DNA of 20,642 bases from NCBI GenBank assembly GCA_017998095.1, contig JAGODU010000067.1:1-20642 (forward strand), given 5' to 3'. The position numbers and the translations under genes are program-made. The notes under the pieces were generated by a model that saw only the letters and a program-made list of their open reading frames with translations, was not told the origin of the DNA and ran no database searches. Every line of letters begins with the position of its first letter. Positions within the stretch are counted from its first letter, which is position 1. This stretch comes from Prolixibacteraceae bacterium. Lineage in GTDB: Bacteria > Bacteroidota > Bacteroidia > Bacteroidales > Prolixibacteraceae. This document shows, piece after piece, positions 14,235-20,642 of the stretch.

Positions 14235-15197
14235 ATGATGACTAAAAATGAAAAATTAAGGACTGTCCTTTTTGTAATAATAGGATTGTTGATCGGATTT
14301 ACTGCAGGTGTGTTAGTCAAAAATTCCGGGATTGATGGGAATAGCGCAAAGGGAACTATTTCAAAGGTGAATAATTACAGGAATGTAAAAATTACTGATG
14401 AAGATATAAAATTGCGGAGTGAACTATTATCTGACTCCAATATTTACAACGGATATAAGAACTATTTTAATTTTCATTATATAACCGCCTCAGCAATGAC
14501 TTCTGCTTTAGAGAGCGCAATTAAAGCTTCTGAAGGTTTAGCCGACTTTAAAAATATGAATGGGGAATTGATAGATGGTCTTAAGTCTTACTATAACAGC
14601 ATGGGACAATTAAGGTCAGAAATTATGATTGCAATTGCATTTCTTAGTGAATTGGGAAATGCTGATCCTTCAGATGTATATATGGCAATTGAAAATGCCA
14701 ACACTTCAATATCACAAATGAATTACAAAGATAATTCTGTAATATTTTTCCTTGATGAAGCCGGCAGATACCTTTCATCTAAAAATGGAAATAACCTTCA
14801 ATTGTTTAATAAAGCATACAGCCATCTGTTAACTGTTCAGGGAGTAAAAGCCGCTGCTGTAAAAGACAAGCCCAGAATGAAGTACCTTTCTGAAAAGCAA
14901 TTGACAGCATCAGTTGGGGAATTACATGCATTCGATAAAGATAATTTGTCACTTTATATTTCAAATGATATTTCGGGATTAAAAGAAATTGAAATAAGTG
15001 AAAGTGATTTCAATTTAGAAGCCATTTTTAGGGATATGAATTTAGATTTTGTTATAAGTAATCTTATTGTTAGCAATGAGGCTATTTGTGCTGCAGTATT
15101 TGAGAGTGAAAACGTGCTTGTAGGTTGTTTTATGGATTATTCAAATTTGAACCTGGATCAAACCGGAGTACTCAACGTATTTGTTCCTGGTATTTAG
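14235..15197 (+). CDS. Membrane-anchored protein of unknown family
   Basis: I do not recognise this 320-residue protein. One N-terminal transmembrane helix (about residues 10-31, LRTVLFVIIGLLIGFTAGVLV) is preceded by lysines and arginine, so the rest should face the periplasm; there is no lipobox and no clear cleavage site. The body is Asn/Ser/Lys-rich, mostly helical in the first half (ASAMTSALESAIKASEGLADF; GQLRSEIMIAIAFLSELGNADP), with more strand-like segments at the end (LDFVISNLIVSNEAICAAVFESENVLVGCFMDYS). There are no catalytic motifs I can name. Two adjacent ATGs (14235 and 14238) could each be the start. It has no partner in an operon: the beta-helix gene is divergent, and 278 bases separate it from the esterase gene. 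Confidence 0.75.
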   Translation: MMTKNEKLRTVLFVIIGLLIGFTAGVLVKNSGIDGNSAKGTISKVNNYRNVKITDEDIKLRSELLSDSNIYNGYKNYFNFHYITASAMTSALESAIKASEGLADFKNMNGELIDGLKSYYNSMGQLRSEIMIAIAFLSELGNADPSDVYMAIENANTSISQMNYKDNSVIFFLDEAGRYLSSKNGNNLQLFNKAYSHLLTVQGVKAAAVKDKPRMKYLSEKQLTASVGELHAFDKDNLSLYISNDISGLKEIEISESDFNLEAIFRDMNLDFVISNLIVSNEAICAAVFESENVLVGCFMDYSNLNLDQTGVLNVFVPGI

Positions 15198-15390
15198 ATA
15201 GCTCTCTTTCGACAAATTCATTTTTCAATAGTTTAACATAGTTGTAAAAACTATATTAAAAAAACAATATTGACATTTCTCATGTTTTCCAAAATTATGC
15301 TTCAATTTTATTGAATAATGATTGATTCTTACTAATGAAAAAAAATTAAGGATTAGTATATTTGGAGAACCTTTAGAATTCCTTCCTGAT

Positions 15391-15418
15391 TATGGGTTGT
15401 TATATTATTATACCCATA
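15391..15418. repeat. Spaced dyad TATGGGT-N14-ACCCATA
   Basis: Perfect 7-bp half-sites at 15391-15397 and 15412-15418 lie just upstream of the proposed -33 element of the esterase gene. The 21-bp half-site distance equals two helical turns, as for a dimeric regulator. This is suggestive only. Confidence 0.4.
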
Positions 15419-15426
15419 CCTTAAAA

Positions 15427-15457
15427 TTTGAATGATTTTTTTATAATACTAATTGTC
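15427..15457 (+). promoter_or_regulatory. Putative promoter of the CE15 esterase gene
   Basis: TTTG at 15427-15430, a 19-base spacer and TAATTGTC at 15450-15457 (two mismatches to TAnnTTTG). The distance to the start codon at 15476 would give a very short leader. Weak evidence. Confidence 0.3.
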
Positions 15458-15475
15458 TAACTAATTTAAAAATGA

Positions 15476-17488
15476 ATGATTAAAAAGATGAAAGCACAAT
15501 TTGAAAAGTTGATTTTTATGATGGTAATGCTATTCAGTTTTACTGTCTTCACTAGTAATGCTCAAGAAATACCCCTTTCGTATGGTGTAGAGAACAGAGG
15601 AGCAAACTGTACAAAACCAGTTTTACCGGCTTTTGAAGAGTTGCCGGTAATTCGTCCGTTGACTGACCCTTTTGAATGGTCAGACAGGAGTGGTAGAGAT
15701 ACAACTCTTGAGGGATGGATTTGCAGAAGAAATGAAATAATTAATGAAATTCAGAATTATGAAGTTGGTCCCAAGCCTGAACGCCCTGATACTATTACAG
15801 CAAGTTATGAAAACAAAGTGCTGACAGTAAATATAACTGAAAATGGAAAGACTCTAACCCTCAGATCTCAGGTAACCTTACCTGAAGGCGAAGGTCCTTT
15901 TGCTGCAATTATTGGAATGGGCGGAGGATCTGGTAGTTTACCTGCAGAAATCTTTACTAAAAGAGGTATAGCAACTATTGGATTTAATTTTGGTGAGGTT
16001 ATGGCTCATCAGCAAAGTCGTGGTAATGAACCAATAAATAAATTATATCCGGATCTTGCATATATGGGTGCTTATGCTGCATGGCCATGGGGAGTAAGCC
16101 GTTTGATTGATGGTCTTGAATTAGTACAGGATGTATTACCAATAGATCTTAGCAGACTTGCAGTTTCAGGTTGTTCTTTTGCAGGCAAGATGGCTCTTTT
16201 TGCCGGTGCTCTTGATGAAAGAATTGCACTTACAATAGCACAGGAATCAGGGGGTGGCGGAGCAGCAGCATGGCGTGTTTCAGAAACCTTAACCGGTGTA
16301 GAAACTTTAGGTAATACTGATCAACACTGGTTTATGCAGGCAATGTGGAAATTCAGTGGCAGTAATGTGTCCAAACTTCCTCACGACCATCATGAACTTA
16401 TGGCATTGGTTGCTCCAAGAGCACTTCTTGTTTTGGGGAATCCCGACTATATATGGCTTGCTGATGAATCAGGCTATGTTTCATGTCGTGCGGCAGAGAG
16501 AGTTTGGGAAAACTTTGGGGTACCTGAAAGATTTGGCTTTTCAATAATTGGGGGGCATTCACATTGTGCGGTTGATAATAATCAATATAAAGCTGTTGAA
16601 GCTTTTGTTGACAGATTTTTAGTTGGTGATACAACAGTTAGTACCAATTATGAATTAAATACATATCCAAATGTTGATTATTCAGCATGGACTGCATGGT
16701 GGGGTACAGGTGTGCCTGATTTTGGGAAACGTGATGCCAACGGCAGCGAATCTATTTGGCTTGAAGTAGAATGTGGAACTATTGGAGCAAAATGGGACGT
16801 TTTGAAAGATTTGTTTTCTTCAAATCAATATTGCGTTAGAGTAAAATCTAAAAACACGAGTATTGATGTAGCACCTACAAATCCGGAAGATATTATAACT
16901 ATTCCATTCAAAAATAAAACAAATTCAAAATTCGATTTATTTGGAAGGTTGATTTGTTCAATGGATACAAAAAACGCCATATGGGTTAAAGTCGATAACG
17001 GTGAATTTAAAAAGTATACCGGACAAGTTGGACCCGGATGGGCATGGCAAAAAATGTTAAGTATTGATCTTGAGCCTGGTGACCATAGTGTTTCTATCGC
17101 ATATTGTAAAGAAGGTGTTAAAATTGATAAACTTTGTGTTTCTAACAATTCTAATAATCCTCTTTTTGAAGGGGAAGAATCAGCTAATTTATGCGAAGTA
17201 AAGGTAAGTGCTGTTAACAAAGAAATGTCAGGTTATTCTCTTGGACAAAACTTTCCTAATCCTGTTACAAACGTGACTAGTATACCCTTTGGACTAGCCA
17301 GGAGTTCTTATGTGTCATTGAAGGTTTATAACATGACCGGAGCAGAAGTAGCAGAACTTGCAGGAAAAGAATTTTCTTCAGGAAATCATGTTGTAGAGTT
17401 TAATTCAAAAGAATTATCGAAAGGGATTTATTTTTACACCCTAAATGCCGGGAATTATTCAGCAAGTCAGAAAATGATTATACAGTAA
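15476..17488 (+). CDS. Secreted glucuronoyl esterase (CE15-like) with CBM-like module and T9SS tail
   Basis: A 670-residue secreted enzyme. CE15 esterases cleave the ester between 4-O-methyl-glucuronic acid on xylan and lignin alcohols. The signal peptide ends at SNA29-Q. The catalytic domain (about 60-385) shows the CE15 serine motif GCSFAGK (232-238, Ser234), the acid candidate Glu257 in IAQESGGGG, and HSHC (361-364) with His363 next to Cys as the probable catalytic His. A beta-sandwich resembling CBM6/35-type modules follows (about 425-557, from SIWLEVECGTIGAKW). The last 80 residues, from about 588, are a type A T9SS sorting domain (LGQNFPNPVTN...GIYFYTLNAG...QKMIIQ), so the protein should be exported by the Por system and released or anchored at the surface. 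Start 15476 is chosen because the ATG four bases earlier stops at once. It is a monocistronic gene ending at a bidirectional terminator. Confidence 0.9.
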   Translation: MIKKMKAQFEKLIFMMVMLFSFTVFTSNAQEIPLSYGVENRGANCTKPVLPAFEELPVIRPLTDPFEWSDRSGRDTTLEGWICRRNEIINEIQNYEVGPKPERPDTITASYENKVLTVNITENGKTLTLRSQVTLPEGEGPFAAIIGMGGGSGSLPAEIFTKRGIATIGFNFGEVMAHQQSRGNEPINKLYPDLAYMGAYAAWPWGVSRLIDGLELVQDVLPIDLSRLAVSGCSFAGKMALFAGALDERIALTIAQESGGGGAAAWRVSETLTGVETLGNTDQHWFMQAMWKFSGSNVSKLPHDHHELMALVAPRALLVLGNPDYIWLADESGYVSCRAAERVWENFGVPERFGFSIIGGHSHCAVDNNQYKAVEAFVDRFLVGDTTVSTNYELNTYPNVDYSAWTAWWGTGVPDFGKRDANGSESIWLEVECGTIGAKWDVLKDLFSSNQYCVRVKSKNTSIDVAPTNPEDIITIPFKNKTNSKFDLFGRLICSMDTKNAIWVKVDNGEFKKYTGQVGPGWAWQKMLSIDLEPGDHSVSIAYCKEGVKIDKLCVSNNSNNPLFEGEESANLCEVKVSAVNKEMSGYSLGQNFPNPVTNVTSIPFGLARSSYVSLKVYNMTGAEVAELAGKEFSSGNHVVEFNSKELSKGIYFYTLNAGNYSASQKMIIQ

Positions 17489-17505
17489 TATCTATATAAT
17501 ATATT

Positions 17506-17535
17506 AAAGGGGCGTTATTGACGCCCCTTTTTTTT
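17506..17535. terminator. Bidirectional terminator between esterase and LamG genes
   Basis: A perfect 10-bp stem AAAGGGGCGT/ACGCCCCTTT (17506-17515 with 17521-17530) with a 5-base loop and a T tract to 17535. It lies between convergent genes and should also serve the minus strand. Confidence 0.9.
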
Positions 17536-17541
17536 AAAAGA

Positions 17542-18534
17542 TTATTTCTTTATAAATGATTTCGATAAATTTGATGATCCGTTTGCTGATACGAGGTATA
17601 GTCCGGGTTTAAGGTCAGAGATATTTATAGAAGAAAAAGAAACTCCGGCAGAACATATCTTTACAAGTTTGCCTGTACTATCAAAAATGTGGATTTCAGT
17701 AAACCCTTTTCCTTTAATATTCAAAATATCTTTAGCTGGATTTGGATAAACTTCTATTTTATTTTTGGATTGGGTGTTGACAGATGAAAGACTTGCCGGA
17801 TATTCATACAGTTTTGTTACTTCTGTAGGCGAAAGGGCGCGGTTGTAATATCTTACTTCATCTATGTGTCCCTGAAATGGAGTTACACCAAGAGGTTCAC
17901 AGCATCCGAGCATAAAAGCAGCCTCTTTGTTTAGACCCAGTTCCATTTCGCCTTGCTTCAGCAGCTTTGAATCAAGGTAAATTGAACCTTTCTTACCATC
18001 GTACGTAACAGTAATGTTTTGCCATTTTCTGGTCAAGGGCATTTCATCGGTAAGAACCAATTGTTTTTCTTCATCTTTGCCAACGGCTTCAAGCTGAATT
18101 GGTCCGGTACGTTTCAGGCATACATCCCAATATACTAATTCGTTAGTCCAGTCTGAGCGTTTTCCTGTTATACCATGATATTCACCATCTGCTCCGTTCC
18201 AGAATATCCAACAAGAGAAGCTGAATGTGCCTTTACCCTGTGATGGGTCATAAGTTCCAAAGTCAACATACGTTTCAACTTCATCAGGTAATTTTTCAGG
18301 AAGGTCGAAGTACAGAGAGCCATAGCCACTAACAGCTGTATCTGACCATACAGGATTGATAATAATGCCATCAGGCATTTTCTCCTTTTCAGTTGCCAGA
18401 TTGGTCAATACTTCCCCGTCACATTCTTCCATGTTGTAATATCCAACCATTCCTTTTTCTAAGCCGGTTTGAGCGGATACAGTACAAATAATTAGAAATA
18501 AAAGTAGTGATAGACAAAGAGTAATTTTTTTCAT
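17542..18534 (-). CDS. Secreted LamG/concanavalin A-like protein with T9SS sorting domain
   Basis: A 330-residue secreted protein with a signal peptide (cleavage near VSA21-Q). A LamG-like jelly roll fills about residues 27-245: MVGYYNMEECDG...GTFSFSCWIFWNG...WQNITVTYDGKKGSIYLDSKLL...GHIDEVRYYNRALSPTEVTKLYEY, the usual LamG ending. From about 258 to 330 a type A T9SS tail follows (VYPNPAKDILNI...GKLVKI...LKPGLYLVSANG...SKSFIKK). No catalytic domain is present, so it probably binds carbohydrate or another surface ligand. A strong Shine-Dalgarno sits before the start, unusual in this phylum. It is transcribed alone and convergent with the esterase gene, but the shared export route suggests a shared task. 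Confidence 0.88.
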   Translation of the reverse strand: MKKITLCLSLLLFLIICTVSAQTGLEKGMVGYYNMEECDGEVLTNLATEKEKMPDGIIINPVWSDTAVSGYGSLYFDLPEKLPDEVETYVDFGTYDPSQGKGTFSFSCWIFWNGADGEYHGITGKRSDWTNELVYWDVCLKRTGPIQLEAVGKDEEKQLVLTDEMPLTRKWQNITVTYDGKKGSIYLDSKLLKQGEMELGLNKEAAFMLGCCEPLGVTPFQGHIDEVRYYNRALSPTEVTKLYEYPASLSSVNTQSKNKIEVYPNPAKDILNIKGKGFTEIHIFDSTGKLVKICSAGVSFSSINISDLKPGLYLVSANGSSNLSKSFIKK

Positions 18535-18546
18535 TTTTTTGCCTCC
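18535..18546 (-). promoter_or_regulatory. Strong Shine-Dalgarno of the LamG gene
   Basis: On the minus strand GGAGG (18546-18542) stands 7 bases before the ATG at 18534, with an A-rich spacer. Other genes in the window have AT-rich leaders without such a site, so this one fixes the start and may raise translation. Confidence 0.7.
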
Positions 18547-18701
18547 AATTTTAATTAGGTTTATAATCAGTTAGTGAGTCACCGGAATATTTTCATCAGA
18601 ATAAAGGGTATAAACCCGTTTGAGAATAAAATAGTTTCGGTTAAGATAAAAATACAATACCTAAAAGTGTATAGACTTCATCATATGTTCAAAAGAATAG
18701 A

Positions 18702-18733
18702 ATAATTGTCTTTCCCTGGGAAAAGACAATTAT
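18702..18733. repeat. 12-bp inverted repeat in divergent promoter region
   Basis: ATAATTGTCTTT (18702-18713) and its exact reverse complement (18722-18733) flank CCCTGGGA. The inner CCC/GGG can pair further with one bulged A. The position between two divergent genes suits an operator. Confidence 0.5.
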
Positions 18734-18788
18734 ATCATCATTCAGAAAAGGTTTTTATTTTTTTTCACATTTTAAACAAAATTCTAAC

Positions 18789-18796
18789 TAAATTTG
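18789..18796 (+). promoter_or_regulatory. -7 promoter element of the propeller gene
   Basis: TAAATTTG matches TAnnTTTG exactly, 44 bases before the ATG at 18841. The -33 region is T-rich without an exact TTTG. Confidence 0.55.
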
Positions 18797-18840
18797 AATA
18801 CGCCTAAATTTTAAATTCCTAAAATTCAAAATAATAACTT

Positions 18841-19746
18841 ATGAAAAAATTACTCTTCTCTTTAATAATCTCTTGTTTGGTAATAGTTGCCAAGGGGCAA
18901 GGGACATTTCCTCCGGCACATAGTGGTAGTAATCCATCTATCAATCCGGGTGCACTTACAAGTATTGATTTAAATGGGCAGTTTATTTTTCTTGGAGAAG
19001 AAGAAGAATTCTACCGAATGCAAAAAAGTTCTCCTTATGGGGTTTCTACGATTGCAACTACACCTAATAACATTTGTACTGGTGACTTTAATGATAATGG
19101 GATATTGTATTATTTATCTAATTGGCAAAGTAACTCGCCACTTTATTCAATAGACTTGTCAACAGGAACTAACACTTTCATTGCAAATCTTCATGGTGCC
19201 GATATTGGCTCATTTGGTGCTGCTTGTGCTCTGAGTTATTACAGTGGGAAAATGTATGCGATTTTCTCGATGGACCCTTGGGATTTAAGTGCTGCGGCAG
19301 TATTTGAAATAAACCTTAATACAGGTTTGTGCACTCGTATTTCTACGAGCACTTTCCCCGGATTCTATACCACTTTAGCTATTGATAAAGATGGTGTTTT
19401 TTATGGAATTGATGCAGGGGAGTATCAAAATGGAAATTTATACATTATAAACCCTGTTGCAGGTACAAGAACATTAGTTGGTTCGACCGGACTTGATACC
19501 TGGACATATTGTGATGGAGATTTCGATGCTCAGTCAAATGTTTTATACATTAGTATGTGGGGTGAAGGTACCGGAACAATAAGTACTGCAAATGCTACAC
19601 CTTCATTTTTCTCTTCATTCCAAGCAAGTTTTTGTGCTGTAGGTTCAACTTCAACCGGGGCAGTAGTTCCAATAAATTACTTATGGATAATTCTGGCTTT
19701 TTCTCTTATTATCGGAACGGTTTTAATTAAGAGATTTATAATATAG
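18841..19746 (+). CDS. Secreted beta-propeller-like protein with C-terminal transmembrane sorting-like tail
   Basis: A 301-residue exported protein of uncertain family. A signal peptide (1-19, cleavage near AKG-Q) is followed by repeated blades with the pattern of a propeller: GDFNDNGILYYLSNW...PLYSIDLSTGTNTFI, KMYAIFS...VFEINLNTGLCTRIS, GVFYGIDAG...NLYIINPVAGTRTLV, GDFDAQSNVLYISMWGEG. The end VVPINYLWIILAFSLIIGTVLIKRFII (about 275-301) is a Pro-containing motif, a hydrophobic helix and a basic Lys-Arg, the three-part layout of exosortase/PEP-CTERM-like sorting signals, and unlike the T9SS tails of its neighbours. It may simply be a membrane anchor. No catalytic residues are identifiable. Monocistronic, with its own -7 element and a strong terminator. 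Confidence 0.78.
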   Translation: MKKLLFSLIISCLVIVAKGQGTFPPAHSGSNPSINPGALTSIDLNGQFIFLGEEEEFYRMQKSSPYGVSTIATTPNNICTGDFNDNGILYYLSNWQSNSPLYSIDLSTGTNTFIANLHGADIGSFGAACALSYYSGKMYAIFSMDPWDLSAAAVFEINLNTGLCTRISTSTFPGFYTTLAIDKDGVFYGIDAGEYQNGNLYIINPVAGTRTLVGSTGLDTWTYCDGDFDAQSNVLYISMWGEGTGTISTANATPSFFSSFQASFCAVGSTSTGAVVPINYLWIILAFSLIIGTVLIKRFII

Positions 19747-19767
19747 AAGACACTCAAACTTTCAATG

Positions 19768-19813
19768 ATATTATTTAAAAGGCTGTCAATTAGGACAGCC
19801 TTTTAAATAATAT
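19768..19813. terminator. Bidirectional terminator, perfect 20-bp stem
   Basis: Arms 19768-19787 and 19794-19813 are perfect reverse complements around a 6-base loop, with a GGCTGTC core and A/T tracts on both sides. It touches the stop codon of the minus-strand GH43-type gene with no spacer and serves both convergent genes. Confidence 0.9.
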
Positions 19814-20642
19814 TTAGTACTCAATCACTTGTTCTGTCCAAGTTGGTCCTTCAATATAAAACATACCATCTTTGTAATTCACAGGTTCAAATCCCATTTG
19901 AGGTGTTTTCTCCCAGTCAGATAGCTCGGGACAATAAGGGTAAGGCCTTTTATCAAACATCATATAATGACAAGAGCTCCATAGCTTTCCATCAGGGCCA
20001 ATAAAGAGTGAATTATGTCCTGTTTCGCAATAAGGGTCTTGAGAATCATTAAAGTTAAGGTGAGAATATCCTCCTGAAACAGCAAGTTCAGGGCGGTATC
20101 CTTTTTTACGGGTGCCAAATATGGGGTCAGGAGATACTAATTCCCAAGGGCCAAGCGGAGAATGGGATTTGAGCAGGCCAACTTCGTATCCTCGAGTCCA
20201 GGTAGAGAAAAACATAAAATATGTACCATCTTTTTTAATCACAAAAGGTCCTTCTATTCCACCTACAATCCAGTCGGGATAACCGGTTGTTTTCTTATCA
20301 AGAAATTTTTCGGCAGGAGATATCAGTTTCCCCGTTTTAAGGTCAATTTTAGCCTGGAAAAGACCATTTCCACTGCAATAAAAGTAAACCTGCCCATCTT
20401 CATCTTCAAAGAGAGTAGCATCGTTATTATACTGAGGGGTAAGGGGGCCATTTACCAGTGAATATGGTCCGGCAATTTTGTCAGAAGAAAAAAGCCACAC
20501 GCTATGGGTAGACATGCCTTTAGGATCGTCCGCAGTAACTTTACCACTGTTTACAGTAAGCCAGTATTTATTTTGGATAAAATGTATTTCAGGAGCCCAG
20601 AAGCGACCGTTATAAGGGCAATCGGCCGGTAGTTTTGATGCA
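19814..20642 (-). CDS. GH43-type glycoside hydrolase, C-terminal part (runs off right edge)
   Basis: The frame is open to the window end: the Met at 20515 is internal, and 42 more codons upstream read in frame, including RFWAPEIHFIQNKYWLTVN, the WAPE block of GH43. About 275 residues are visible. Other GH43 marks, numbered from that Met, are Asp32 in NNDATLFEDEDGQVYF (pKa-modulating Asp position) and Glu88 in GGIEGPFVIKKDGTYFMFFS (general acid). The nucleophile-side Asp and any signal peptide lie beyond the edge. GH43 enzymes release arabinose or xylose from xylan, arabinan and related polymers; the subfamily cannot be told. The C-terminus (YIEGPTWTEQVIEY) has no T9SS tail, so the enzyme is periplasmic, lipid-anchored or otherwise exported. 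The stop codon abuts a bidirectional terminator. Confidence 0.88.
   Translation of the reverse strand, partial: ASKLPADCPYNGRFWAPEIHFIQNKYWLTVNSGKVTADDPKGMSTHSVWLFSSDKIAGPYSLVNGPLTPQYNNDATLFEDEDGQVYFYCSGNGLFQAKIDLKTGKLISPAEKFLDKKTTGYPDWIVGGIEGPFVIKKDGTYFMFFSTWTRGYEVGLLKSHSPLGPWELVSPDPIFGTRKKGYRPELAVSGGYSHLNFNDSQDPYCETGHNSLFIGPDGKLWSSCHYMMFDKRPYPYCPELSDWEKTPQMGFEPVNYKDGMFYIEGPTWTEQVIEY

Larger units (their letters stand above)
18535..18840. other. Divergent intergenic region between LamG and propeller genes
   Basis: A 306-base gene-free region holding the LamG ribosome binding site, an inverted repeat (18702-18713 with 18722-18733: 12 perfect base pairs, plus a CCC/GGG inner part offset by one A), and a -7 element for the right-hand gene. 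I see no coding region. The hairpin has no T-tract, so it is more likely a regulator or RNA element than a terminator. Confidence 0.55.

Noticed and set aside
20513..20515. Met at 20515 as the start of the GH43-type gene
   Set aside because: The frame is open for 42 further codons to the window edge and these contain the conserved WAPE block.

Overview
The window looks like a chromosomal segment of a saccharolytic Bacteroidota, probably an AT-rich environmental or gut member of the Bacteroidales/Marinilabiliales type. The evidence is a SusC/SusD pair, two proteins with type IX secretion (Por) C-terminal sorting domains, several lipoproteins with a Bacteroidota-style lipobox, -7 promoter elements of the form TAnnTTTG, a split HipA of the kind common in this phylum, and a tmRNA whose tag reads (A)GEDNFALAA. 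The genus cannot be fixed from the sequence alone.

Left part (1-2062): a gene-less stretch with REP-like GC-rich hairpins and a short direct repeat, an alpha/beta-hydrolase-fold protein, and 29 bases after it the complete tmRNA gene (ssrA) with its own -7 element and a strong intrinsic terminator.

Defence/persistence part (2063-3819): a three-gene hipB-hipS-hipT operon (antitoxin/repressor, HipA N-subdomain, HipA-type kinase). Three 18-bp operators of the form TTACY-N8-GGTAA lie upstream, spaced 62 and 61 bp centre to centre; the last overlaps the ribosome binding region of hipB. Behind the operon is about 540 bp without a gene. It holds a perfect 38-bp hairpin built from ACCAAAT motifs at an exact 11-bp period, and a second 15-bp hairpin with a 21-bp-spaced direct repeat.

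Glycan-use part (4363-20642): a SusC-like TonB-dependent transporter whose signal peptide is out of frame with the rest by one base at a T6 run, a SusD-like lipoprotein directly behind it, and a separately transcribed PD40/TPR lipoprotein with a single CxxCH motif. Then follow a right-handed beta-helix lipoprotein (minus strand), a membrane-anchored protein of unknown family, a CE15 glucuronoyl esterase with a CBM-like module and a T9SS tail, a LamG-type secreted protein with a T9SS tail (minus), a secreted propeller-like protein with a C-terminal transmembrane sorting-like tail, and the C-terminal part of a GH43-type glycosidase (minus) that runs off the right edge. The CE15 and GH43 together suggest a glucuronic-acid-bearing, xylan-like plant polysaccharide as substrate, with SusC/SusD importing the oligosaccharides; that is an inference. 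Genes here mostly have their own promoters and are separated by bidirectional terminators, so only susC-susD and hipB-hipS-hipT look like tight operons.
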